Assembly (NCBI RefSeq): GCF_002443255.2
Contig: NW_019211459.1
Location: 275,333 to 339,332, forward strand
Length of the DNA stretch: 64,000 nucleotides
DNA from: Varroa destructor
Taxonomy: Eukaryota; Arthropoda; Arachnida; Mesostigmata; Varroidae
Reading direction: 5' to 3'
The translations under genes were made by a program, and so were the position numbers. Positions 14,397 through 25,711 of the stretch are shown piece after piece (position 1 is the first letter of the stretch; every line of letters starts with the position of its first letter). The notes beneath the pieces were generated by a model. That model ran no database searches. It was not told the DNA's origin and worked only from the letters and a program-made list of their open reading frames with translations.

Positions 14397-17300
14397 TTCT
14401 TGTCCGTACCTCTATCCTGTATATAATATATATAATATTTACTCCAGTATATAATATACCGTACCTATCGAGATAACGTTGACATGACGCTTGCTACTCC
14501 AGCTCAATGACCTTATAATATGGCTTGCATCGCCACCTAAAGACCAGAAAGCCAATGAATCGAACTGATACTGAATTGCGTTAACGACAGAGCGCCGAAG
14601 TAATCGAAGAGGGAGCTAGTGTAGCAAAGCTAACGTACTTACGCCGTTACTAACTGCGTCTACGGGTAAACCAACGGAATTTTAATGTAAATTTGAAATA
14701 AATAAAAGATTATAATGAGTCATATAAAAAAATTATATTATACATATTTCACATCACATAAGCTAGGCCTCGAGTAGATAATTGGGCAGTCGTGCAGCCC
14801 TGCTTCATAGCGGTGTCTAAGCCGAATTCTGAGGCAGGATATCGGCATAGTGACTAGTGCACCGACTCGCCCGCTACACACAGTAAACAAGATAGGAAGG
14901 GGCATTATAATGAACGGACGTTGTGTTTGGTAAGATTCCGACCCTGCTCACCATTGTCACCGATCTGTCTGTGATGGTCATGCTGATGATGGTAATAGCA
15001 GAGGTGGTGGAAAAGGTAAATACAATTGTTGTAATAACTGATTTTTCACGTATACGCTATGACCCACCGTCGGATGAGAACTACGGTCTGTTGCTTCCCT
15101 TTCCCAGTTTCTATTCGGCTCATTATGGAGAACAGCACCGAAAAGCAAATGTATGGACGTCTCAGTTTTGCGTACCACACTTATTTCTATAGTACCTATA
15201 AGCTTGTAGTTAGATACAATAGACGTTCGGTTTCCTTAAAATGGAACTTACATGCTGTAAAAATGATGCTTCGTGACTTTGCATAGTATAAACGCAGATC
15301 GTGTTTAAAGAATAGACAAACGTTTGCAACTATTGGAACCACATGTAGCTAAAGTAAAAACAGGAGCTGAAATCTATAGCTTGTTCTTAAACAGCTATGG
15401 ACGCTTCACCGCCGCTAGTTATTTTCAAGAAACGACTTGATTAACTTAGATAGTAGTTCGTAAAATGTATCTACATAAGAGATAAAACGTTTATTTCCTA
15501 TCTGATAAAACGAGAATTCGGCGAAGGCGAACATTAGTATCATCACTCTAACCCGACGGAACGGAGAGCGTCTGGGACTCGTTTCTTTACTTGCGGAACA
15601 TAAACAGAATTAGGGACTGTTTCTAATGCTGATGTTATGTAATGCTCGACACACTTTGCCCGTACGTCGTCACTGCGAAGCACTTCATGGCTTTCGTTTG
15701 TTTATCTCACGCAAAAATAATACTAAAGTTTCCCGTAGTTCTCACTGCAACGTTGGTCTTGTTTCAGTATAGCAGATCATCGTGGAATGGACGAAATGGT
15801 CAAATGAAAAAGTAGAGCACTCAAGAGTCCGTGATTGTGCCCTTTCACTAGAAGGAAGTGACGCAGTAATGGGGTAAAGACATAAACATATTTTGCCAAC
15901 CCCATTTAATGCAGGTCATTAGGGCATCTGCTATTTGTAACGTATTTGCCCGCTAATCTTAGGGAGTTTGAACAACAGCCGTTCGCCTAATGGAATTATA
16001 CCTAATGAGTTAATACCGGACGCAAAACTCGAAACGTAGAAAGCTCCTTCTACTATGCTGACGAGGCTTGTAGCTCCTGGAGACATTTAAGAAGTAATTA
16101 TTCAAGAATCACGTACATCTTTCTCAAAACCTCCTCTGAGGAAGAAGGGACACTCGCAGGCAAAGGCCATACACGAAATAGGACAAGACACGTAGTAACA
16201 CAGCAACAGAGAAAAAATCAATTGGCGGCGTTCAGAACGATTTTCTTAGTTCTGTTTAGCCGTCAACGAGGAAAACACCACTAGGCCACAGATTGTTTAA
16301 AAGGACCTCGGATACATGTCATATGTCGTAAAAAAAGGACAGATGTTTCCTGACGACAAAACATTTGATCGGTGTCGTTTGCTTCTTAGTTTAGATAGAG
16401 AAACTTACCTTCCTAGATGCTTCTCTGACGAAGAAATACTTAGCATTAATGCGAAAATGAATCGAGAAGGTGGTGGCCGGCTTGCTCATGAGTGACGCAG
16501 GGGATGTGCCTGCTGTGAGTGAAGACATTTTTTCTACTGAAGCATTATCGATTTTCACCTAGATACAGCCTTAGAATGGTACGCGGTCCGTATATTAGGT
16601 TGTCCAGAGCTACTGAACGGATCGAGAGAATAGTTCTCAATCCGTACAAGCAAAGATGACATTCTGCTATTTGCTAGATACGCTTCTTTTAATCTTTCAT
16701 AGATTGAGAGTTTTCGAACAATTATATACTTGTGGTACGTATTATCCAACCTAATCTCGCTACAGAGGGCCTGTTTGAGAGAATCGACAGAACAATAGGC
16801 TACGTTACTTGTCGACTCTCTAAAGCGCGGAAGCAATTGTAACTGTTCCTTTATATTGGACGCTATTCTTTCGCTTGATCCTTCCCCAATATGCTACGAC
16901 GATGCAGGCTATCGCCTACCTTGGCTATAAAAACGGTACATTTCAGATGGGTTTTTCGCTCGTGATAGTACCGCAAATAAGAAATTTCAAATGCATTAGA
17001 AGATTTCATTTCTACTGGACTTTTTTTTTTGCGAAAAACCCACTTTGTGGCTTCTTTCGTTTCCGCCGGAAGGATTCCCGGAATCCCGTTTTGAGCCGAT
17101 AAAGAGCTCATTGTTTATGCTTTGTTTCGCTAAAAATTATTTATTCATTTGAGCCTCGCTAGAATAGTTACGTTCCCTTTAGTCCAAAGCCTCCCAAATT
17201 TTATTATGAAAATGTTTTTATTTCTAGCGAACTGTTGCTCTACTGAGATGCTTCTTGTCCAGTATTTTTGAACTAGTTGTACCACAGCTTTCATCTTCAA

Positions 17301-17433
17301 GAAAGACAAAGACTAATCACTAAACGTTAATTCTTAGCATTAGAAGATACCTTTAGCTTTAAACCGACTATCCTCTAACCGCATTAGACGACAACCAAAG
17401 ATTTGATATCAATATCTATCTCATTTTATCTAC

Positions 17434-17640
17434 TAATAATACGCGGTCAAAAAGTTCCAGACAAGTTATGTAGGTAAAAGTACTGCTGGTTAATGAACAT
17501 GGCGGCGTTTGCGTCCATGATAGGCTCATGGGCACTCTTATCCATCTTGGTACGCTGGCAATACAACTGGATCTGCATACATGGCTGGCGCTACATTCGT
17601 TCACGTAGTTCAGTAGTGTTCTTTTTTTGGTTTAGAAGCT
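17434..17640 (-). mobile_element. Possible terminal fragment of a mariner/Tc-type element
   Basis: The plus strand carries GGTCAAAAAGTTCCAGAC, resembling the inner end of the terminal repeat of several mariner-type elements. The minus-strand frame leading into it ends LELFDRVLLV, as such ends often translate. No transposase catalytic block is recognisable. This is a weak call resting on overall resemblance. Confidence 0.2.
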
Positions 17641-18145
17641 ATCTGAAGCACTAATTAATCGCCTAGAGCCCCACCCGAGCAGTGTTTGTGTGTGAAGTCA
17701 GTGTGGGATTTGATGCTTAGGCTGTTGCCATCGTGTGTAGGTAGCTATTGCTTTCCAGTGAACAGAACGCGATGATACCACTTATTCGTCATTTATTTGG
17801 TTTCGTGTCAAAACGTTTGTCTGGCCGGATTTTGATCACCCCACGACCCCGGTTCTAGTCGTGCCATATTTTTCTGAAGCGGACGTATGCCTTCTACAAC
17901 GTCTGACGGTCCGATTTAGAAGTCAGATCATGATCACTCGACCGACATCAGTTGTATTTCTAGTTTTTTTAATAATAAATAAGAATTTAAAGAGATATTC
18001 TCGTAATATTAGCTGTTTTATTATGCAATAGCACCGATTTTAATTACATGGCTACTTACTAACTAGTCGTCATACGTATACCTATACTCTATGAACAACA
18101 GGATATTAATGATGCCTTGTCGGCCTGCTCTTGTTTTTACTGCAG

Positions 18146-18311
18146 TTCCGAGATCGGGTGAGCGGCGTTTCATGGTTGAGTTTTCTCGAAGAAGAGGGCA
18201 AGATAACGATATTTGCACCCACGAACGTGGCCATCGATAAGTTTGACAGGAACAAGTTCGATAAACTCAGCGGCGATGACTCCAAGAAGCCATGGCTACG
18301 CAACTTTTTCG
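18146..18311 (+). CDS. Fas1: Fas1 exon a (FAS1 repeat 1, first half)
   Basis: It follows the acceptor TTTTTACTGCAG and starts in phase 0. It reads FRDRVSGVSWLSFLEEE then ITIFAPTNVAIDKF, the helix and first conserved strand (H1-type box) of a FAS1 domain. The donor is GTAGGC after one leftover base. Starting mid-domain shows that at least one further 5' exon exists. Confidence 0.9.
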
Positions 18312-21300
18312 GTAGGCGCTTAATAACATAGGAATCGATCAGTCAAATGACAGTGAATTAACTGATGGTAATAACTCACGCTTAGCACGCAAGAGAGGCT
18401 CACATGGAGCTTTTAGCAGGTACAAGCATATCTGTATATATGTTGCTTTACTTTTCCTTCTTCATCTCAAAACTGCTCCCTGGATTTTTTTTGTACTACA
18501 CTCTATTCATCACACATATAATATAGGAATCTACCCTAGCGTCCGATGTTACATTATAATAGATATTCACCGTTCACAGTTATTTCGATCGAGCTCAGCA
18601 ATCAAACTTCGAATGAAGGGTTTCTAAATAAACGAGGGTCTAGAGCAACCAAATATACCGCCTACATGTACTTCGCAATGAAGAGAAGGATTCAAATGTG
18701 GCGTTATGTGCCGTACCAGCCATGGAACGGAAAGGGTCATGAGCGCTGTAGCCAACACAACGAAAGGGACTTCGTAGAGATCATGAGAGAAAATACGCTG
18801 AAGACACCGAAAAACGAAGGAATATAATTCGATTAAAATTATGATGAAACGCTGTGAATTACCATCGAAACAGTATCTTTGCCCACGGTCATGCCCCAAC
18901 GGATGCATGCATCCAAAAGATCACCACGAGCTACTGCCAGCTTTGCATATTTTTGCTGCTATCGCTAGATGATGTTAATGGAAAAAGGAACATTTCAGTT
19001 ACGAATTATATCTGTGTGCCCATTTCAGTTCAAGTGAGAATACAACCAAAGGAGCTTCCCAATGAGCAGTCGTCGTTTGCCAAAGGCGCCCCAAAGCTTT
19101 TCTTCAGCCATTACAAAGAGGACCCTTCGGTTGGTACAAAGTTCATTTGAAGTTAGTGTCGATACTTCAAAAGCAATAGTCACGTTTAGGCGTAGCAACT
19201 ACCTCGACGTGTTGGGACGTATGCACATGTATGATAAGTGGCCTGTATTGACAGCGAATGTTGTCTTTATCCTTCCAGCGGTTCTACGTGAATGAGGCGT
19301 TGGTCATTCGTAAATCTCCCGGATCGACTGAAAGCATTACCGTCTATCTAATTGATATTGTACCAAATTTTTCTACGTTCGAAAACTCGTTTCCAAGCGC
19401 CGACGAAGTTCTGCAAAATACCGACAAGATTGCTGAGGTTAGTAAAAGACGACAAGTTTTACTTTGTATAAAAACAGCCGTCCAGTTCGATTTGTCTAGC
19501 GGTGGAGTAGCTTTAACGAAGGGACGGCAGTGTCTTAGAAGAATATTTGATGTACAAATAATCCTTTATTAAACATGTCTGCCTTGTTCTCCACCTATAT
19601 CCAGTTAAAACTAAGCTGTTGGATGCGTTGCTGGTTTCAGTTAAAAGGAATTACGGTTCTGGGCTTCCGGGGGCGAGTAAATTATTTCGGAGTACGCGAC
19701 AGTTTCGGCAGGTACTTACAGATGCATTCGACTCTGACCGGCGCAGATCACTCACTCTTTGCCCGTTTTATTCATCAAATAGGCAGACAGTGGAAGATAA
19801 CATACAAAAATGGATAGCGTACTAACACATACAACTTTTTTCGCCCTAATTTCTAACACACTTTATAATGAAACATACTTCATTCCGTGCAGATCTTCAC
19901 GGATGTTTAAGAACTAATGTGTAACAAAATGCCACTTAGTGATACATTCAGGGACGGAACCTTTCCATTGGAGTCTATGGGTGTGACACTTCCTTTTGAC
20001 AGAGACAATGATGTTACCGGGGTACTGCCAATATTCAGCATTTTTGAGATGTGATTCGAGCTCTTAGATTATTGCAGCTAAAATTTACAATCTACGGCTT
20101 ATTTAAGGCGGGTAATCGGGGTACACAAGGCAAACTAAGGAACATCTTTTTTGTCCAAGAAGAAAGCTGTCTTTGAGAGCCCATGTTTGGGGCATTTAAT
20201 AGCTGCTTTATCATTGTCCGGCAAAACTTTATGAAGTACACAATTTGTGTCCTTCGGTGCACCTAGGTTGGCAATAAATCACAGAACTACAGGGACAGTA
20301 TTTTTTTTTTCTATTCCTTTTGAATAACTGACTTTGTAGCATTAAATCATTAGCCTATTGAATCTCACCTTGTGGGGCTCATGAACTAAGGATAGAGATG
20401 CTCCTTTTTCTAAATAATAACTTGATGTGGTTAGAAAAATCTATTTATTATCCATTATCAAAGCGATTGTCACATAGGTGTAATTTTATTGTTGCCAATG
20501 ATTGTTCTCAACGGTAACGTTCGACTTATCGTCGAAGAAATTAAGACGAAAGTTTGACGTCGGCCGATTATTGGTTGCGTATACAAACTGCCAAAACTGA
20601 GATAATGTCTAATGTATACAATCGATTCTACTGTGTTTTAAAGCGCAACCCCGTCAACGTTCTTTATACCCATTGGGAACTTCCCTATCCCCGCTTTGTC
20701 TAAAAACCTCGTCCTGGCTCACGTGATCCCCGGGCGCGTCTTGTTTACTACCCAGTTTGGTAATGACCACTACCCAACATTATCTTCGACCTCCGAAGAA
20801 AATACACAAGGGGCTCGAATCGAAGTTTCTCTTGTGAATGAGACGATCGCTGACCTCACTGGTGCAGGAGATCACCATGACAATCACTTCCATTACCCCC
20901 GGCACTACGAAGCTCAACCTCCAGCCTACATCCGTAAGTGCGCGACAAAATTGCTTTCTAACCATGGTGCTACCATCGCTCCCGAAATCATGCACGTAGA
21001 TCATTCACACACAGATGCTCTCCTGCATAATGCCATCGATCCGTATGAATCAATCAACCGTAAACGCTAGGTTCATGTACGTGCCTGATCTAATATTCTC
21101 ATCTCTTGTTAATATATATGATAGAACAAATAGAAATTTTCCCATATTTATTAACTATAAAAGAATTTCTTAACATCTTTGTTTTCTATGTCTTATGGAT
21201 TTATCGTAGCGCACGACCAGCCGTTCTGTCAGAACGCGTTATGCTAACAATAGGCTAGATAATTAAATTAGGGCTGTCGATAATTTCCAAAGCTCAAGCT

Positions 21301-24220
21301 TATTCCACCCGTGGTTGCTCGCTGTCACCAGTATCAAACAATGAATTTTTTGCGTTTTTTTTTCCAACTTTTGCCATTATCTGGCACTGAAAAATGCATT
21401 TCATTGTTTTTAACTTCTGTTTATACATTTCAGTTCTTATCAAGAGCACCCAGAAAGGGCCGGCAAGCATAGGTTCAGTACTTTCTCGTATCATCCTGGC
21501 TAACGTACCCGTATCCAATGGGGTAATCCATTTTATAAACTCACCTCTGGGCCTCATCACACAATCCGTTGTTTCCTATATACAGGTAATGAATTGTACA
21601 TGAAGCTATTGTAAACTATTCATATCTGTCTGGGCATATATATATATATATACATTGTAGGAAACAAAGAGACGTGCTTATTTAGAAAGACAATCAATTG
21701 AGACAGGAGCCGCCGAGAAAAATGTTATCATTTCTAAATAAGCAGACTATATTTTAATTGAACCCATGAGTAAAGCGAAAAAAAGATCCGCGAAAAAAAA
21801 TTACGCTGATACGTGAAGGTTTGTTGACGTAAAAATCTTCTATCTTATTTGAATTTTGAGCGTCTAAAAGACTAATAGAGATTCGAGAATCTGCTGGTAA
21901 GAAATGCAGTGATGACCCAACGGATACTGTCTACAAATTTTTGCATTAATCTCGCATTAACTGGAGAATCATCAGAAGCAGCCTTCTTAAGTAAATTGAT
22001 TCATCAGGTTTTTAATCTAATCCTCCTCGAATTCTGGATGTGGCTAAATTCGACAGTTAAAATGTTTATAATTTTGGTGGGACTTATTGCGCGACGACAT
22101 TCGGTAGCAACTGATATTTACGCATATCCCCAGTACAAACTTCCTGTGATGATCCGTTCCTTAAATTCCGCCAAGAGTATGTTTCAAAGCTTGTCCGCGA
22201 TATATTCCGGTTACTGCATTGTTAGACAAGTCCCTGTATAGCGATATGCAGCCTCTTAAATAGCGACATTAAGCTATAAAAAAAATAAGTGTATATGTAC
22301 TGGCATCTGCATATACATTTGCAGGATCCTAAGCACAATATGAATCGTTTCAACTTGTTCACGGACATCCTGAAGCAATCTCCTCAGTTCATGGCGGAAC
22401 TCAACGAAAAAAAGTCACAGACCCTTTTCGTGCCCACGAATCAGGCAGTCAGCGTCCTACCAAACGATGTCTGGACCCAGTACAAATCTAATAAAACCGA
22501 ACTCTTTAAGGTGAATATTTCATCACAAAACAATCGAACCGTCACACGAGGTGGCAAGCAACAGAGCAAGTATATGCACAGAGCAATAATAAGAAGCTGC
22601 TGCGCTCACTTAAATTTTGCCTAAGAAATTAAACATTTTCCTCATTTCAAATGCAGAAGTAATAGCCAAATACGATAGCATAGCTCGAAATGGACGCTGC
22701 TAACAGGACAACCTGTTGACCTGTAATGTATGATGTTTTTCGTTTCGGATAGTTGTTACGCTACCATTTGGTACCGCAACGTACGCTGACGGAGGAAGGT
22801 CTCGCACGATCCGGTGCAGAAACCGCCACGTCGGCTGCAGGAGTTCCGTTGGTGCTGCGTCGAGTCCAGTGCACCACCGGCTGTGCCTACAATTCAGGTC
22901 GTGACATTCACCCTTGGCATCTATGTCCCCAGTGATCTATTTGTCTAGCCCTGGTTACCTAGGTCCACACTGTCTGTCCTAAAATATACGTGTATACGTT
23001 ATCATTACAGGCACTCGTAGTGAGCTGGTGGTAGAATGCGCCGGAGTGAACGGATCGGTTGTCAGCGCGAATATCGCCGCTACGGACGGCGTTATTCATC
23101 TTGTGGATCGCGTGCTGGGAGCTCCCTCGCATTCGCTTGGATGGAAGCTGCAGAAGGAAGAATCCCTCACGTGCGTCAAATAGATACGATAACATTAACA
23201 GCGCAGTAACGGTGACGGATAGAATATTTTTTTATTCTGTGAAATAAAGCTGCACATTCTCCAACGGATTCTTGGGAAAGCACATGAAACAGCGTCGCCT
23301 GCATTCTGCTCTAAATCTGTCTGCTTTTATATTTTACTTTTATTGAATTTCCAGTACGACGCAGGTAGTAGCAACTAAAGGACTCTGGAATAAGGTACTG
23401 GACCAGCCGACCAGCCGCTTCACATTAATGGCCCCCGATAACAGAGCGTGGCAGCGAGTCAACGAGAACTACCCCTCGGAATACAAGCGACTCGTGCAGC
23501 TGCCCAGTGAAGCTCACGTTCAGGCCGCCAGAGTTATGGACCGACACCTTGCCGAAGGAGAATTTACCCGTGACGATTTGACAAAAATGTCCGGAATTAA
23601 GATGCGCAATGGTGAAACCATAGATATCGAACGATTGCCAGGAGATCAGGTAAGTCGATTAAAGGACAGGTGACGACCAGCTTCGGCGGGCGTTCAGCTG
23701 ATGAGATAGCCGAGAGTCACCTGAATCAACTGCGATTATACTATCGTCACTGTTAGCCGATCAACTGCGAGTCAATTCTGATGCTGAACGTTTCGAAATA
23801 AAGCTGCTCTGTACAGCAATAGGCCTTTGACGGTGTTAGAACTTCTTAGAAATCCGCCAAAGAATGTTTGAGATTGAGGATTTTTGAATTCAAACTTGTC
23901 GGTTGAGCTGAGTCAAATTTCGAAAAGCTGTTCAATGTGCCCTACTCTCAATCTCGTTAACTGGCTAGAGCGTTAACTAGCTTATTTGTGTTCTGTAATA
24001 TTCCTCGATCAAGTAGATGCGGCTGAAATGGAACGGGGACATTTGCAATTTCGTCCGCAACGACTTACAAGCAACGAACGGCGTTATTCATATAATTGAC
24101 TGCGTCATGATGACGCGTCGGGACCTGATCGCCTCGTCTGCTCCTCAAGTAAACTCAGCCGGAAACGTTCTCCTGATGATCGCTCCGTTGCTGCTAGCAA
24201 TCTTTGCTGCCAGAACTTAA
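18146..24220 (+). CDS. Fas1: Fasciclin-1, GPI-anchored cell-adhesion protein (partial, 5' end missing)
   Basis: Eleven exons (18146-18311, 19029-19129, 19279-19441, 19605-19818, 20644-20933, 21434-21585, 22325-22510, 22753-22897, 23011-23170, 23355-23649, 24017-24220) join in phase to about 691 residues plus stop. Four FAS1 repeats are visible. Repeat 1 has ITIFAPTN. Repeat 2 ends in SNGVIHFINSPL. Repeat 3 has TLFVPTN, RYHLVP and TDGVIHLVDRVL. Repeat 4 has FTLMAPDN and TNGVIHIIDCVM. The C-terminus is a Ser/Ala-rich stretch, then a hydrophobic tail (NVLLMIAPLLLAIFA) and stop, as in GPI-anchored proteins. N-glycosylation sequons include NETI, NKTE and NGSV. Four repeats plus a GPI tail is the architecture of insect Fasciclin 1, a homophilic adhesion molecule on axon surfaces. 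The signal peptide and start of repeat 1 are missing. The exon 4/5 junction is the least certain. Confidence 0.9.
19029..19129 (+). CDS. Fas1: Fas1 exon b (repeat 1, middle)
   Basis: The acceptor is GTGCCCATTTCAG. The two leading bases complete the codon left by exon a (giving V), followed by QVRIQPKELPNEQSSFAKG and a LFFSHYKEDPS segment. The donor GTTGGT is weak, but it is the only nearby choice that restores phase 0 for the next exon. A GTACAA donor four bases later breaks the frame. Confidence 0.75.
19279..19441 (+). CDS. Fas1: Fas1 exon c (end of repeat 1, linker)
   Basis: The acceptor is TCTTTATCCTTCCAG. It reads RFYVNEALVIRK, then SITVYLIDIVPNFSTF, the degenerate second conserved box of repeat 1, then a linker ending DKIAEV. 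I chose the donor GTAAAA at 19442 rather than GTTAGT at 19438, because only the former leaves one base, as the next exon needs. Confidence 0.85.
19605..19818 (+). CDS. Fas1: Fas1 exon d (start of repeat 2; 3' end uncertain)
   Basis: The acceptor is CACCTATATCCAG. It reads TKLLDALLVSVKRNYGSG, then LFRSTRQFRQVLTDAF (the helix of a FAS1 domain), then SLTLCPFYSSNRQ, resembling the first FAS1 strand. The donor GC|GTACTA at 19819 leaves two bases, as exon e requires. Alternatives are a GTTTCG donor at 19702 (also leaving two bases), GTTTTA in the CCGTTTTA stretch near 19764, or GTACTT at 19712 with an additional unseen exon. Confidence 0.65.
20644..20933 (+). CDS. Fas1: Fas1 exon e (repeat 2, core)
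   Basis: It reads STFFIPIGNFPIP then LVLAHVIPGRVLFTTQ, the FAS1 H-V-(V/I)-P-G segment, and LVNETIADLTGAG. A His-rich insertion follows (GDHHDNHFHYPRHYE), longer than in a typical FAS1 loop. The donor is a strong GTAAGT at 20934. The acceptor, TTTTAAAG at 20642-20643, is the only AG after an in-frame TAA and is set by the frame. Confidence 0.85.
21434..21585 (+). CDS. Fas1: Fas1 exon f (end of repeat 2)
   Basis: The acceptor is CTGTTTATACATTTCAG. It reads LIKSTQKGPASIGSVLSR then ILANVPVSNGVIHFINSPLG, the second conserved FAS1 box (NGVIHxI). The donor is CAG|GTAATG, phase 0. The incoming phase agrees with exon e. Confidence 0.92.
21676..21743. repeat. 13-base perfect inverted repeat in a Fas1 intron
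   Basis: GCTTATTTAGAAA at 21676-21688 and TTTCTAAATAAGC at 21731-21743 flank a 42-base spacer inside the intron between exons f and g. The transcript could fold into a stem here. It may be a tiny hairpin-forming repeat or chance. Confidence 0.75.
22325..22510 (+). CDS. Fas1: Fas1 exon g (start of repeat 3)
   Basis: The acceptor is ATACATTTGCAG and both ends are phase 0. It reads FNLFTDILKQSPQFMAELN then SQTLFVPTNQAVSVLP, the first conserved FAS1 box, and a sequon NKTE near the end. The donor is AAG|GTGAAT. Confidence 0.93.
22753..22897 (+). CDS. Fas1: Fas1 exon h (repeat 3, middle)
   Basis: The acceptor is CGTTTCGGATAG and it starts in phase 0. It reads LLRYHLVPQRTLTEEGLARS, the FAS1 Y-H-x-V-P segment, then LVLRRVQCTTGCAYNS. 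The donor is CAG|GTCGTG, leaving one base. Confidence 0.9.
23011..23170 (+). CDS. Fas1: Fas1 exon i (end of repeat 3)
   Basis: The acceptor is TTATCATTACAG. The first two bases complete the codon left by exon h (G). It reads VVECAGVNGSVVSANIAA then TDGVIHLVDRVLGAP, the canonical second FAS1 box. The donor is GTGCGT, leaving two bases. Confidence 0.92.
23355..23649 (+). CDS. Fas1: Fas1 exon j (start of repeat 4)
   Basis: The acceptor is TTGAATTTCCAG. It reads LWNKVLDQPTSRFTLMAPDN then RAWQRVNENYPSEY, the first FAS1 box, followed by AARVMDRHLAEGEF and the strand GETIDIERLPGDQ. The donor is a strong CAG|GTAAGT, phase 0. Confidence 0.93.
24017..24220 (+). CDS. Fas1: Fas1 terminal exon k (end of repeat 4, GPI signal)
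   Basis: The acceptor is TCGATCAAGTAG. It reads ICNFVRNDLQATNGVIHIID, the second FAS1 box, then a short Ser/Ala-rich stretch (SSAPQVNSAGN) holding a likely anchor-attachment residue, a hydrophobic segment and stop TAA. No AATAAA is close downstream, so the 3'UTR end is not fixed. Confidence 0.93.
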   Translation: MRLKWNGDICNFVRNDLQATNGVIHIIDCVMMTRRDLIASSAPQVNSAGNVLLMIAPLLLAIFAART

Positions 24221-25711
24221 CGACTCACTTCATCCTAACGAAACACAGTTACCATACATCAGTAGATCAGTGAATTAATTAATCATCCGTGCGGTCATTG
24301 TGGGATTTCGTTGGAGATTCATAAGAGATGAACACTTTCCAAGTGTGATGCCTCCGTGAAGTTAGTGTATATGATAGATTGTGTTGCTTTGACGATAGCA
24401 ATGAAAAGCTGGAGAGTGCCGCGCCCGTTGTCGCAACTATCTCGACCATTAACATTCAACGCTTTCTTACCCATACGTTACGCAACTCAATCACGGTTAT
24501 TCAGGAAGACGGTGCCTGATATCGACTAGTTGCGTAATCAATACTTCTTCGAGTACACTCACAATAGGTTTAGAGAAACTAGAAACTTTCACAAGAGCCA
24601 TTGTTTATCTCAGATTTTTGGGCTGTTTCGTTGATTTGCCGGGTATGGAGCGATTCCTCTGATTGGAAAAACCAGGTCAACATCTAGAATATAATCATAA
24701 CAAAAGGATGCTCTCCAAAACTATGTCCATGTGAAGAAGTTCGCTAGTGCTAATATTCGACAAGGGTGTCGCAGTTCCGTAACGCGTTGACAGCTTGTGA
24801 TTGCCTGATTCATTGATGCTAATCTATTAACCCTGACGAACAACAGCGAAATAGACATACGTGTGACCTGTAGGAACGAACCTAAAATAGGCAGAGCTGC
24901 CGTATCAAATAGAAAGGCTAGGCCTTTGGGTAAAAACGTGACCGTGACTAACGAAACAGCAGATCTAAGAGTCATATAGGTGCTACCCAAGCGCCCATCC
25001 GTTAGCGAAGAAGAAAACGTACGTTGTCTATGGTAACTATCACGAGTTGTGATATTTCGTTAAACTCAACATCAGCTGAGGATCGTCTGAAGCCGAATGC
25101 TTCTTTAAAAGCAGGAACAACATGGTATGAATGCAGAAGCAGGGAGAAGCAATTGACCCATTACAACTGTGCAACGACACCGAAAGTTCGAGGTGGCTGC
25201 TGGAAAAGCTAAAGGACGGAGTATGAGATGTTAGGTAAAACCTACCTGATACTTTTAATGACTCTAGCGAAGAACAGCCCTTTCGAGTACCGCTTCTTTT
25301 AATTGCCTTATCCAGTAGTCAAGAAGAGAACAACATAAGAAAAGAGAGGAAAAAATCATATTGGGCGCCGTCAGGCTTATAAGACGCGCAGTCTAAGTAC
25401 ATTTCATATGGTCTTCTAAACGGGTAGGAAATCTTACAATGGACAATAATAGCAAAACTTGGCCGAACGGTCTTCAAGAGCGATGCTTACCGGCCATACG
25501 TAAAGATACGTCGGCCAGAGAAATTTCTGTACTTTGTGGCTTGATAGTAAATGGCGACTTGAAATGTCAGAAGTTGGGAACGAGCAGTTGAAACTTAGGG
25601 TTTTGGCTATCTACAGAGCAAACGCTCTTAGATAACTTATATTCCCTAACCTAACAGTTATTTAAGATTATTATTATTAATTATATTACATTAATAAAAA
25701 CAGATTATTAA
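24221..25711. other. Fas1 3' flank, unassigned
   Basis: This holds the Fas1 3'UTR, whose end I cannot place, and unique sequence with only short frames and no recognisable domain. Confidence 0.45.

Larger units (their letters stand above)
13177..18145. other. Unassigned sequence upstream of Fas1 (possible intron)
   Basis: No coding segment could be supported. Because the first visible Fas1 exon starts inside FAS1 repeat 1, the exon or exons encoding the signal peptide and the start of that repeat must lie further 5', and this stretch may be intron. It includes a small perfect inverted repeat at 14373-14396 and a possible transposon end near 17.4-17.6 kb. Confidence 0.4.

Noticed and set aside
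18106..18303. Minus-strand frame opposite the first Fas1 exon
   Set aside because: It is the antisense shadow of a clear FAS1-coding exon. The same applies to 20780-21004 and 22959-23195.
18546..18908. Frames of 93 and 94 codons between Fas1 exons a and b
   Set aside because: They lie in the intron, overlap on opposite strands, and neither continues the FAS1 domain.
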